In this document: positions 1-5,844 of the stretch, in pieces
How the letters are laid out: every line of letters starts with the position of its first letter
Numbering within the stretch: position 1 is the first letter of the stretch
NCBI RefSeq assembly: GCF_020829685.1
Contig: NZ_JAIVFR010000356.1
Coordinates: forward strand, 1-6,780
Origin: Nostoc sp. CHAB 5715
GTDB lineage: Bacteria > Cyanobacteriota > Cyanobacteriia > Cyanobacteriales > Nostocaceae
Length of the DNA: 6,780 bases
Direction: 5' to 3'
Made by a program: the position numbers and the translations under genes
The notes under the pieces: generated by a model
Told to the model about the DNA's origin: nothing
What the model saw: the letters and a program-made list of their open reading frames with translations, nothing else
Database searches by the model: none

Positions 1-690
1 AATAACTTTGAGGAGATTGGTTACATTACCAAATCTATGAATCCTGCTAAATTACCCAGGCTTTATCATAATGGGGCAATTTTGTTACCGGATGCTCGTG
101 TTTTGATTATTGGGGGAAATGCAAATCGAACAGCACGGGAAAAAGATGGCACACTTCACGTTAATATTCAGCGAGATCCCCTAAAATATTATTATAAGTT
201 TCCCAAACTCACAGACAAATCAGGTGAGAAGGAAAAGGAATTCAATCTTGAAGAATATTACCAATCTCCTCAAAGTTATTTTATTAAGGAAGACCTTGAT
301 AAGGGAGACAAAGAACCCTTCGTCCCTTCTGAAATTTGGCAGGCAGAGATATTCAGTCCCCCCTATTTGTTTAAGCCGGGTGCTCGTCCTGAAATAGTCA
401 AAGCTCCTGAAAGCCTCAACTATGGCAAATCTAGCAGCATCTCAGTCAAGGATGCCACAAAAACAGGTTCTGTGGTTCTAGTTAAGTTGGGTTCAGTTAC
501 TCATTCTTTCGATTATGGACAACGATTAGCAGATTTGCCGGTCGAAAATGTTGCTTTAGGGAATGAGTCTGCCATCAAATTTAGAGCACCGAAAAATGCC
601 AATCTTTACCCACCAGGTTACTACATGATGTTCTACCTCAATGAATTAGGTAAGCCTTCCCACGCCAAGATGGTAAAGCTTGAAGTTTAA
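1..690 (+). CDS. Galactose/glyoxal oxidase-like protein, C-terminal part (5' partial)
   Basis: The frame is open from the first base, so the gene begins upstream; the ATG at 37 is internal. The visible 229 residues match the end of the galactose/glyoxal oxidase family: the last part of a kelch-type propeller followed by the C-terminal immunoglobulin-like DUF1929 domain. RLYHNGAILLPD (Tyr and His at codons 22-23) matches the axial Tyr-His pair of galactose oxidase, and THSFDYGQR (His at codon 168) matches its third-domain copper-ligand histidine. SPPYLFKPGARPEI marks entry to the DUF1929 domain, and PPGYYMMFYLNELGKPSHAKMVKL is the usual end. A charged, Tyr/Lys/Glu-rich stretch at about codons 57-104 separates the two parts. 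The family are copper radical oxidases that turn alcohols or aldehydes into the oxidised product plus hydrogen peroxide, usually outside the cell. The radical-forming Cys and Tyr lie upstream, so activity and secretion cannot be judged. The family call is firm; the substrate is unknown. Confidence 0.85.
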   Translation, partial: NNFEEIGYITKSMNPAKLPRLYHNGAILLPDARVLIIGGNANRTAREKDGTLHVNIQRDPLKYYYKFPKLTDKSGEKEKEFNLEEYYQSPQSYFIKEDLDKGDKEPFVPSEIWQAEIFSPPYLFKPGARPEIVKAPESLNYGKSSSISVKDATKTGSVVLVKLGSVTHSFDYGQRLADLPVENVALGNESAIKFRAPKNANLYPPGYYMMFYLNELGKPSHAKMVKLEV

Positions 691-799
691 AAAGGCTCGA
701 TCAAATATCAAAAAGAAGGTTTTTTTTACTATGAAAAAATCCATTTTGTCAGACAAATCACATTCTCTCAACTATTGGCGAAATCAATAACATTTTATT

Positions 800-1618
800 A
801 TGGAAAATTTACGCGATCGCCTAGAAGTCGTAGCAGAATTACCGATTGCCCCCGGTAACATCACTTTGACGCCAGAAGGGCGAATTATTCTGAGCCTTCA
901 CCAGTTTTATAACCCTGAAATCAAAGTAGCGGAACTTACCAAAGACGATATAGTACCATTTCCTAAGTCGTCTAAAGTAAAAAATATTATTTTTGATACC
1001 GTGCTAGGAATTAAGTCCGATGCGAATGGAACTGTTTGGATGTTAGACAACGGCAACCAAAGTAAGTCAGTTCCCAAACTGGTGGCATGGGACACTCATA
1101 AAAATGAACTGGCACGAGTGATTTACCTACCACCGCCCATAACACTAGATAGTTCCTTTGTGAATGATTTGGCAGTGGATTTGACCCGTAATGTTGTCTA
1201 TATTTCTGATCCAGCAGAAGGAAATAAGGCGGCTTTGATTAGGGTCGATTTGAAAACAGGGTTAGCTTGTCGCATTTTACAAGGACACCAAAGCGTAGTG
1301 CCAGAAAACATTGATTTGGTGGTTGACGGGATACCAGTGCAGATTAAGCAGCCTAATGGGACTTTAATTCGTCCTCACTTGGGTGTGAATGGGATTGTCT
1401 TAGATACATGCAATGAATGGCTGTATTTCTGTCCGATGCATGGTACTAGTATGTACCGCGTGCAGAGTGCAGACTTGAGCAATCCTGATTTGAGTGAAGC
1501 TGAATTGGGCAGTAAAATTGAACGATACAGCCAAAAACCAATTTGTGATGGCATTACCATTGATCAAGAAAACAATATTTACTTGGGAGACTTAGTACAG
1601 CTTTGCGTAAAATCGTAA
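800..1618 (+). CDS. Major royal jelly/L-dopachrome tautomerase-related protein, apparently C-terminally truncated
   Basis: The 272-residue product resembles the bacterial major-royal-jelly/Yellow family, six-bladed beta-propellers of unsettled function. Recognisable stretches are RLEVVAELPIAPGNITLTPEGR (residues 7-28), VWMLDNG (79-85), PKLVAWD (92-98), FVNDLAVDLTRNVVYISDP (120-138), QGHQSVVPE (161-169), WLYFCPMHGTSMYRV (207-221) and KPICDGITIDQENNIYLGDL (246-265). There is no signal peptide, so it would be cytoplasmic. Family members usually run about 75-80 residues further, with a DERLxWPDA-type and an NQLHR-type motif. Here the sequence loses similarity just after YLGDL and stops seven residues later, 20 bp before a 21-bp tandem repeat. 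I found no trace of the missing end beyond the repeat. The final blade is therefore absent and the product may not fold; this may be a pseudogene. The ATG at 800 has no clear Shine-Dalgarno. Confidence 0.8.
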   Translation: MENLRDRLEVVAELPIAPGNITLTPEGRIILSLHQFYNPEIKVAELTKDDIVPFPKSSKVKNIIFDTVLGIKSDANGTVWMLDNGNQSKSVPKLVAWDTHKNELARVIYLPPPITLDSSFVNDLAVDLTRNVVYISDPAEGNKAALIRVDLKTGLACRILQGHQSVVPENIDLVVDGIPVQIKQPNGTLIRPHLGVNGIVLDTCNEWLYFCPMHGTSMYRVQSADLSNPDLSEAELGSKIERYSQKPICDGITIDQENNIYLGDLVQLCVKS

Positions 1619-1626
1619 CGTTTTTA

Positions 1627-1965
1627 ATGCAAGGAGACGCATTGGCATTGTTAGCCGATGCATTGGCATTGTCAGTCGATGCATTGGCATTGTTAGTCGA
1701 TGCATTGGCATTGTTAGTCGATGCATTGGCATTGTTAGTCGATGCATTGGCAGTGTCAGCTGATGCATTGGCATTGCAGGGTATTGCCAAATTTAATTCG
1801 CTACGAATTAATGAAATGCTGTACTTAGTTTGCGTCAGATTAAGTAATGTACTGCTGCCCATTAATGCAGTCAGACTAGATGAGAGAACCAACCAAATCT
1901 ATGTCTTGGCTGGTGAGGAAATAGAAGTGCTGATTTACCCAAACGGAAAAGTGAGGTTTTTATGA
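1627..1965 (+). CDS. DUF6888-type small protein with a repeat-encoded N-terminal extension
   Basis: Residues 64-112 of this 112-residue reading (from MLYLVCVRLSN to the stop) carry the pattern of the small cyanobacterial DUF6888 family, usually about 58 residues: CVRLSNVLLPI, then VRLDERTNQIYVLAGEEIE, then YPNGKVRFL. Its function is unknown. The N-terminal half is encoded by the 21-bp repeat and reads as DALALLV heptads, a hydrophobic, helix-prone tract that the family normally lacks. The start is uncertain. ATG 1627 is the nearest ATG upstream of all residues that align with the family. ATG 1816 would give only the 49-residue core and would drop about eight family residues. GTG 1753 and TTG 1768 or 1774 would give near-normal lengths. 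None has a clear Shine-Dalgarno. The stop overlaps the next gene's start as ATGA, pointing to translational coupling. The family call is from memory of the pattern. Confidence 0.65.
   Translation: MQGDALALLADALALSVDALALLVDALALLVDALALLVDALAVSADALALQGIAKFNSLRINEMLYLVCVRLSNVLLPINAVRLDERTNQIYVLAGEEIEVLIYPNGKVRFL
1639..1776 (+). repeat. 21-bp tandem repeat, six full copies plus a partial seventh
   Basis: Six consecutive 21-bp units start at 1639, 1660, 1681, 1702, 1723 and 1744, and a 12-bp partial unit runs 1765-1776. Units 3 to 5 are identical. Unit 1 differs at one base, unit 2 at one base, and unit 6 at several. Each unit is seven codons, and in the frame of the downstream DUF6888 gene it reads as the heptapeptide DALALLV. 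Two reverse frames are also open (Asn/Ala-rich and Met/Pro/His-rich). There are no spacers, so it is not a CRISPR array. It lies exactly between the truncated royal-jelly gene and the conserved DUF6888 core. Confidence 0.95.
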
Positions 1966-2153
1966 CCGATATCAATCTTGCTGCAATGAGCAGAGAGCAA
2001 TTGAGAGACTACGTAAAAAACCATCCACAAGACCAGGTTGCATTCCAAGCATACATGGACAGACTACAAGATGAACCTGGCATTGAGATCACTTCAATGG
2101 ATCAATTTGAGCAGCTAGTCCGCGAGAAAATTAGACAATCCCAAGCGGAATGA
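1962..2153 (+). CDS. DUF6887-type small protein
   Basis: This 63-residue acidic protein begins with the pattern of the cyanobacterial DUF6887 family: a short lead (MTDINLAAMS), then REQLRDYVKNHPQDQVAFQAYMDRL. The C-terminal half, with SMDQFEQLVREKIRQ, looks helical. Function is unknown. In cyanobacteria such genes are commonly found right after a DUF6888 gene, as here, where the two share ATGA at 1962-1965. GTGAGG at 1951-1956 serves as a Shine-Dalgarno five bases before the ATG. The small size, tight pairing and 4-nt overlap recall toxin-antitoxin or regulator-partner pairs, but no known toxin fold or catalytic motif is visible, so that is only a speculation. It ends 28 bp before pyrD and may be co-transcribed with it. 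Confidence 0.75.
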   Translation: MTDINLAAMSREQLRDYVKNHPQDQVAFQAYMDRLQDEPGIEITSMDQFEQLVREKIRQSQAE

Positions 2154-2181
2154 TCTGCAATAGCTCCAAAAATAAAAGCTA

Positions 2182-3315
2182 ATGGATATTTATAAATTTG
2201 CCATTCGTCCGCTTTTGTTCAATGTGGTAAAAACCGATTCAGAGTGGTTACACCAGCAGACGATTCGCTGTTTTAGCTGGCTGTCGCAAACCCCTACCAG
2301 TTGGGTAAACCAACGCTTACAAAAATCTTTATGTCTGTACGATTCACGCCTAGAACAAAATTTGTTTGGGCTAAACTTCCCAAATCCTGTAGGGTTAGCA
2401 GCTGGGTTTGATAAGGATGGAGTAGCTGCTAGCATTTGGTCTAACCTGGGTTTTGGCTTTGCGGAATTAGGAACTGTAACTTTTCACGCACAGCCAGGAA
2501 ATCCGCCTCCCCGTTTGTTTCGCTTGCCGTTGGATAAAGCTGCTCTCAATCGAATGGGCTTTAATAATCGCGGTGCCGCAGCAATGGCGGCACGTTTGGC
2601 ACAGCAAAAGCAGAAGTTAATCCAGCCAATACCCATAGGGATAAATTTGGGTAAATCTAAGGTAACTCCTCTAGAAGCAGCTGCACAGGATTATCTTGAT
2701 AGTTTTCGCTTGCTCAAGGATTTGGGAGACTATTTTGTTGTTAATGTCTCTTCTCCCAATACACCTGGGTTGCGATCGCTCCAAGATGCTTCTATGCTCA
2801 GTGCCATCTTGAATTTATTACAACAAGAAAATACTGCACAAAAACCTATTTTTGTCAAGATAGCGCCAGATTTGGATTGGGTTGCGATCGCCGACATTAT
2901 TTCTTTGGCTAAAACCTACCAACTGGCGGGAATTATCGCCACTAATACCACTATCGGCCGTGATGGACTGAAAACCCAGGTGATTGACCAAACGGGCAAA
3001 TCACCCCAGGATGAAGCTGGCGGAATTAGCGGTGAACCATTGCGCGATCGCTCCACTGAGGTAATTCGTTTTATTTGGCAGCAAACCCAAGGACAAATCC
3101 CGATTATTGGCGTTGGTGGTATCTTTTCTGCTGAAGATGCTTGGGAGAAAATTACTGCTGGTGCTAGTTTGATCCAGGTTTATACAGGCTGGATTTACGA
3201 AGGCCCACTGATGGTACGCCAGATTCTAGCAGGTTTGCTTGTCTTACTAGAACAAAGCGGCTTAAATTCCATCAACGAAGCTGTAGGTTTACAAACAAAA
3301 ATTCCAAAATTCTAA
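2182..3315 (+). CDS. pyrD: Dihydroorotate dehydrogenase (quinone), class 2
   Basis: The enzyme oxidises dihydroorotate to orotate in UMP synthesis and passes electrons through FMN to membrane quinone. The 377-residue product is full length for class 2. Residues 1-40 form the amphipathic N-terminal region that docks on the membrane and accepts quinone. The barrel carries [10 protein letters not shown] (71-80, with the FMN-contacting Lys78), [17 protein letters not shown] (95-111), NRMGF (123-127), GINLGKSK (153-160) and [11 protein letters not shown] (188-198), in which Ser191 is the class 2 catalytic base. Further on are KIAPD (226-230), ATNTT (253-257), GGISG (280-284) and the FMN-phosphate loop GVGGI (310-314) with YTG (334-336). 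All key residues are intact. The ATG at 2182 fits the family N-terminus but has no evident Shine-Dalgarno. Three HIP1 sites lie inside the gene. The last codons (KIPKF) run into the heptamer-repeat spacer. Confidence 0.98.
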   Translation: MDIYKFAIRPLLFNVVKTDSEWLHQQTIRCFSWLSQTPTSWVNQRLQKSLCLYDSRLEQNLFGLNFPNPVGLAAGFDKDGVAASIWSNLGFGFAELGTVTFHAQPGNPPPRLFRLPLDKAALNRMGFNNRGAAAMAARLAQQKQKLIQPIPIGINLGKSKVTPLEAAAQDYLDSFRLLKDLGDYFVVNVSSPNTPGLRSLQDASMLSAILNLLQQENTAQKPIFVKIAPDLDWVAIADIISLAKTYQLAGIIATNTTIGRDGLKTQVIDQTGKSPQDEAGGISGEPLRDRSTEVIRFIWQQTQGQIPIIGVGGIFSAEDAWEKITAGASLIQVYTGWIYEGPLMVRQILAGLLVLLEQSGLNSINEAVGLQTKIPKF

Positions 3316-3369
3316 TTTTGAATTTTGAATACTTCGGCTACGCTCAGTACAAGTTTTGAATTTTGAATT
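3314..3369. repeat. AATTTTG heptamer repeats flanking a short dispersed repeat
   Basis: Two AATTTTG heptamers (3314-3327) lie left, and AGTTTTG plus AATTTTG (3352-3365) lie right, of an island at about 3328-3351 containing CTTCGGCTACGCTCAGT. Heptamer arrays of this kind are the short tandemly repeated sequences of heterocystous cyanobacteria. The island resembles a motif scattered through Nostoc genomes, which on the reverse strand yields the peptide TERSRS in spurious reading frames. It fills the spacer between the convergent pyrD and minus-strand gene ends and overlaps the pyrD stop codon. No classical terminator was seen here. Confidence 0.7.
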
Positions 3370-3370
3370 G

Positions 3371-4093
3371 TTATCCTTCTTCCTCCACTGGAAAAAACTC
3401 CTTAGTTTTTTCCGAGTATAACCAGGCAATACCATCAGGGTCTTTGTTGCGACTCCACTCAGGAAACTCTGGATCGTTTCGCCGTTTATAAACCGTGCTG
3501 GAATAGACATTTAACCGTTTGGCAAGTTCAGATTGAATCAGAGAGCCAAAAGTTAACTGTTTTTCCAGCGATCGTGTAGCTGACTCATGGGTTGTCTGTG
3601 GTGGTGATTCGGTTTCTGGTTCCTCCTGTGGGGTTGGTGGTGGTGCTAGGAGCGAACGCGCAGTTTTAGTAACTGGTTGAGCGGGAAGTTCTTTAACAGG
3701 CTCACTACTGTCAAGAATATTGCCGAGAATGCTGGCAGTTATAAAGTAATAAGACTGCTCCGCATCTTCGGAGTTCACTATACTAGCGCCAAATTCCGAG
3801 GCTTTACTATCCAAGTAGCGTTTTGCCATTGTTCCAGTAAAATTGCCCCTTATTGCCAAGTCCATTGGCGTAAGTCTGCCTTGATTTTCCCGAACTAACT
3901 GATGAAAAATTGGGTTAACTCGATAAGTCCACTGTTGCCATTGATATTCCTGCCAAAGCTTGAAGCCAATTACCAGCACAATTACCGCCAGTAAAATTCT
4001 CCATGTGGTAACTAGGAAAATAATCAAAAACGAGATGGGCAAAAGTAGAACGAGAAAAGCCTTGCCGTTACCTTCTATGGGTTTCTCACTCAT
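3371..4093 (-). CDS. Membrane-anchored protein with two helix-turn-helix-like domains, function unknown
   Basis: I do not recognise a named gene. Counting from the ATG at 4093, the 240-residue product has a short polar N-terminus, then two close hydrophobic helices at about 12-29 and 31-47, ending in an aromatic/Gln-rich segment (WQEYQWQQW). Residues about 60-120 (FHQLVRENQGRLTPMDLA, then GTMAKRYLDSKASEFGA, then YYFITA) look like a winged helix: helices, a turn, then a Tyr/Phe wing. Residues 132-171 are a Pro/Glu/Thr-rich flexible linker. Residues about 176-235 hold a second HTH-like unit, SELAKRLNVYSSTVYKRR followed by FPEWSRNKDPDGIAWLY, resembling the Nostoc family with an Arg-Asp-Pro-Asp-Gly-Ile-Ala-Trp-type motif. 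The layout suggests a membrane-tethered DNA-binding or protein-docking factor (inference). A TTG at 4108 would add five residues; the ATG is preferred. It converges on pyrD and is divergent from the Ro60 remnant. Confidence 0.8.
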   Translation of the reverse strand: MSEKPIEGNGKAFLVLLLPISFLIIFLVTTWRILLAVIVLVIGFKLWQEYQWQQWTYRVNPIFHQLVRENQGRLTPMDLAIRGNFTGTMAKRYLDSKASEFGASIVNSEDAEQSYYFITASILGNILDSSEPVKELPAQPVTKTARSLLAPPPTPQEEPETESPPQTTHESATRSLEKQLTFGSLIQSELAKRLNVYSSTVYKRRNDPEFPEWSRNKDPDGIAWLYSEKTKEFFPVEEEG

Positions 4094-4098
4094 GCCGA

Positions 4099-4200
4099 TT
4101 TTTGCCAAGTGAATTTTGGGAAATAATACTATCTATATTGGCAAAAATTAGGACACTTTTTTGTATCTTTTGGCAAAGTTGCCGCAAATTTGCCGGCAAA
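4099..4200. promoter_or_regulatory. Cluster of TTGGCAA/TTGCCAA motifs and palindromes (possible operators)
   Basis: Just upstream of the minus-strand gene, TTTTTGCCAA (4099-4108) faces its exact inverted copy TTGGCAAAAA (4138-4147). A third copy, TTTTGGCAAA, is at 4168-4177. GGCAA-AG-TTGCC (4172-4183) is an inverted repeat, GCAAATTTGC (4184-4193) is a perfect 10-bp palindrome, and TTTGCCGGCAAA (4189-4200) is an overlapping perfect 12-bp palindrome. Two more TTGCCAA copies, 11 bp apart, are at 4332-4338 and 4343-4349. Such density suggests a regulator-binding region for the divergent minus-strand gene, possibly bound by its own HTH product. Binding is inference; the arrangement is directly visible. 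Confidence 0.5.
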
Positions 4201-4342
4201 ACCTTTTCTTAGTGAGTGTTATAACCTTTTAAATCTGCAACTTATCTCAGATTGGTCTGCGATCGCACAAAACTTTTTTACCAGAGAAAATAAGAGGGTT
4301 TTTGACTCAACTAAGAACTCTAAAAATTAACTTGCCAACCCC

Positions 4343-5032
4343 TTGCCAACACATAATACATACACTACATTTTCCCAAGGACGCTTAACCCACGAAATGG
4401 CTGCGCCTGTGGGCAAAATGAACAAGCTTGCTTGGCAGCTGCTATTTCAGGAAATGCCAATAGGTGCAATGCTGCGTAACTTGGGTTCTTTAACTGAACT
4501 GGGTCTGTTGCGAACTGATGAAAACGCTAATTTGCTGCAAGTGGAAGTAGTTCTTAATCGCAGAGAACATCTGCCTAAAGGTCGCATCCATCCGATTGAT
4601 GTTTTGAAAGCACTCAAAACTTATGAATCTGGTGGAACATTAGGACGCAGTAAGAAAACTTGGAACCAAGTTCCTCGGATTGTGGACATTTTAGAAAAAG
4701 CGGTTGAACTGTCTTTTGATGTTGTGCAACCCACAGGTAAAGTGTTCATGCACGCGGTGGATGTTTCTGGTTCTATAGGTAACTTGGTTGCAGATATGGG
4801 ACTGACTTGTTGCGAAATTGCCACCACAATGGCACTGGTGACAGCAAAAGCAGAGAAAAACTACATGATTCGCGGCTTTGCTACCGAATTCCGTGAATTA
4901 GAAATCACCGCCAAAGATAGTTTTAGTTCTTTACCCCACCCCAAACCCCTCCCCAAGGCATCGGGGAGGGGCGGTTTTGGCTTTAGACAAAACCGGGGTG
5001 GGGTAACGCGAAGAGTGATGGTAAGTGAGTAA
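4343..5032 (+). pseudogene. TROVE-domain Ro60/Rsr RNA-binding protein, remnant lacking both ends
   Basis: The reading, about 229 codons from a weak TTG, contains the C-terminal part of the TROVE ring and the start of the von Willebrand A domain of bacterial Ro60 (Rsr). RLTHEMAAPVGKMNKLAWQLL, MPIGAMLRNLGSLTELGLL and KGRIHPIDVLKALKTYESGG are TROVE segments. GKVFMHAVDVSGSIGN carries the DxSxS metal-binding (MIDAS) motif, followed by MGLTCCEIATTMALVTAKAEKNYMIRGFATEF. Ro60 is a ring that binds Y RNAs and misfolded RNAs and is usually about 530 residues. Roughly the first half is missing. Similarity ends at AKDSFSS (about 4932), exactly where a 76-bp inverted-repeat element begins, and the rest of the A domain is gone. 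The TTG start lies in a TTGCCAA repeat with no Shine-Dalgarno; an in-frame ATG is at 4397. No intact Ro60 could be made. I could not identify a Y RNA nearby. Confidence 0.85.
4931..5006. mobile_element. 76-bp palindromic element (MITE/REP-like) inside the Ro60 remnant
   Basis: The ends are perfect 12-bp inverted repeats, TTACCCCACCCC (4931-4942) and GGGGTGGGGTAA (4995-5006). Between them sit two further perfect hairpins: CCCCTCCCC (4946-4954) with GGGGAGGGG (4963-4971), loop of 8, and CGGTTTTG (4972-4979) with CAAAACCG (4988-4995), loop of 8. A single strand would fold as a three-way junction. It carries no gene. Similar C-rich/G-rich palindromes are scattered in cyanobacterial genomes and are presumably moved by a transposase acting in trans (inference). 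No target-site duplication is evident. It begins exactly where similarity to Ro60 ends. Confidence 0.75.
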
Positions 5033-5082
5033 ATTCAAGATCATGTCTTGACAAGGGTTTTACATTAAGTTGACACCAATGC

Positions 5083-5117
5083 CTACTCCCTACTCCCTAC
5101 TCCCTACTCCCTACTCC
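5083..5117. repeat. Five tandem copies of the heptamer CTACTCC
   Basis: Five exact 7-bp units run from 5083 to 5117. This is a short tandemly repeated sequence of the type abundant in heterocystous cyanobacteria. The array overlaps the 3' end of trpF on the minus strand and supplies its last codons and TAG stop. Confidence 0.95.
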
Positions 5118-5736
5118 CCAATTTTCCAAACAACTTGGCTACTTTATCTAAATCCTTGTCTCCAGGTGCGCGTTCTACACCACTAGATAAATCAACGCCG
5201 CTAGGACTAACCTGACTCAGGGCTTCGAGAATATTATCTGCTGTTAGTCCCCCAGCTAAAAACCAAGGGCAATTGGGGTTAAATTGCTCTAGCATTGTCC
5301 AATCTAAGGTTTTGCCTGTACCACCCAGTTGTTGGGGATGATAAGCATCAAGTAGTAAAGTATCTACGTAATTTCTGTAATTAGCCACTGTGTCAAGATG
5401 CTCAAGACTCCGAACTCTCAGTGCTTTAATAATTTCGACATTGGGTAAAGCTTGACGTAATTGGTCGCAAAAATCTGGTAATTCATCCCCGTGTAACTGG
5501 ACACCAGTCAACCCAGAATCAACAACTATGTGACTGATTTCGCGGATACTAGCGTTGGCAAAAACACCAATTGTGTCAATATTAGCCGGGAGTTCTGCTA
5601 CTGCTGCCCGAATTTGGGATGTAGTCACGTAGCGAGGTGAGGTTGGCACACAAATAAATCCTAGTGCCGTTGCGCCCAGAGAGGCGATCGCTATAGACTG
5701 CTGTGGTTGAGTAATGCCGCAAATTTTAACGCGCAT
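5104..5736 (-). CDS. trpF: Phosphoribosylanthranilate isomerase
   Basis: The enzyme converts N-(5'-phosphoribosyl)anthranilate to the open-chain CdRP in tryptophan synthesis, in the cytoplasm. The 210-residue product is the normal length of a single-domain TrpF barrel. [10 protein letters not shown] holds the catalytic Cys6, and [20 protein letters not shown] holds the catalytic Asp130. SPRYV (33-37), GVF (57-59), VQLHGDE (79-85), the phosphate-binding AGGL (161-164) and [15 protein letters not shown] (181-195) are all present, so it should be active. ATG at 5736 fits the family start exactly; no Shine-Dalgarno is evident. It stands apart from other trp genes, common in cyanobacteria. Its last three residues (SRE) and its stop come from the CTACTCC array, so repeat changes would alter only the tail. 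It converges on the Ro60 remnant and is divergent from psaK. Confidence 0.97.
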   Translation of the reverse strand: MRVKICGITQPQQSIAIASLGATALGFICVPTSPRYVTTSQIRAAVAELPANIDTIGVFANASIREISHIVVDSGLTGVQLHGDELPDFCDQLRQALPNVEIIKALRVRSLEHLDTVANYRNYVDTLLLDAYHPQQLGGTGKTLDWTMLEQFNPNCPWFLAGGLTADNILEALSQVSPSGVDLSSGVERAPGDKDLDKVAKLFGKLGSRE

Positions 5737-5807
5737 GAAAATTTAACAAATTTAAAATAATCAACAAAGTCTAAACTATCCGAAAAACTTTTGTACCTTG
5801 GTAATTT

Positions 5808-5837
5808 TATAATTTTGTAGGTCTACATTTTAGGAGA
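5808..5837 (+). promoter_or_regulatory. Putative psaK -10 box and ribosome binding site
   Basis: TATAAT at 5808-5813 is a perfect -10 hexamer 31 bp before the psaK start; no TTGACA-like -35 box lies at the usual distance, which is common in cyanobacteria. TAGGAGA at 5831-5837, seven bases before the TTG at 5845, is a strong Shine-Dalgarno and fixes that weak codon as the start. Promoter use is inferred. Confidence 0.5.
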
Positions 5838-5844
5838 CAAAAGC

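Noticed and set aside
731..790. 19-codon ORF (ATG 731, AGAAGG at 714-719) ending 9 bp before the royal-jelly gene
   Set aside because: It has a plausible ribosome site, but no recognisable similarity and a length expected by chance; it could be a leader peptide, but nothing supports that.
1639..1776. Possible CRISPR array
   Set aside because: Units are contiguous, with no unique spacers, and translate as heptads; no cas genes are present.
1554..1892. Minus-strand ORFs with Asn/Ala/Ser/Thr or Met/Pro/His/Arg repeats
   Set aside because: They are reverse readings of the 21-bp repeat, whose unit happens to have no stops in two reverse frames; the plus frame carries the conserved DUF6888 core.
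3677..3898. Plus-strand ORF of 73 codons
   Set aside because: It lies antisense inside the membrane double-HTH gene and shows no family features.
4094..4108. TTG at 4108 as start of the minus-strand gene
   Set aside because: It adds only five residues, lies inside a TTGCCAA motif and has no Shine-Dalgarno; ATG at 4093 is simpler.
4109..4342. A Y RNA gene near the Ro60 remnant
   Set aside because: Bacterial Ro60 genes often have one nearby, but I could not fold a convincing Y RNA or tRNA-like structure here; the palindromes look like short operator-type repeats.
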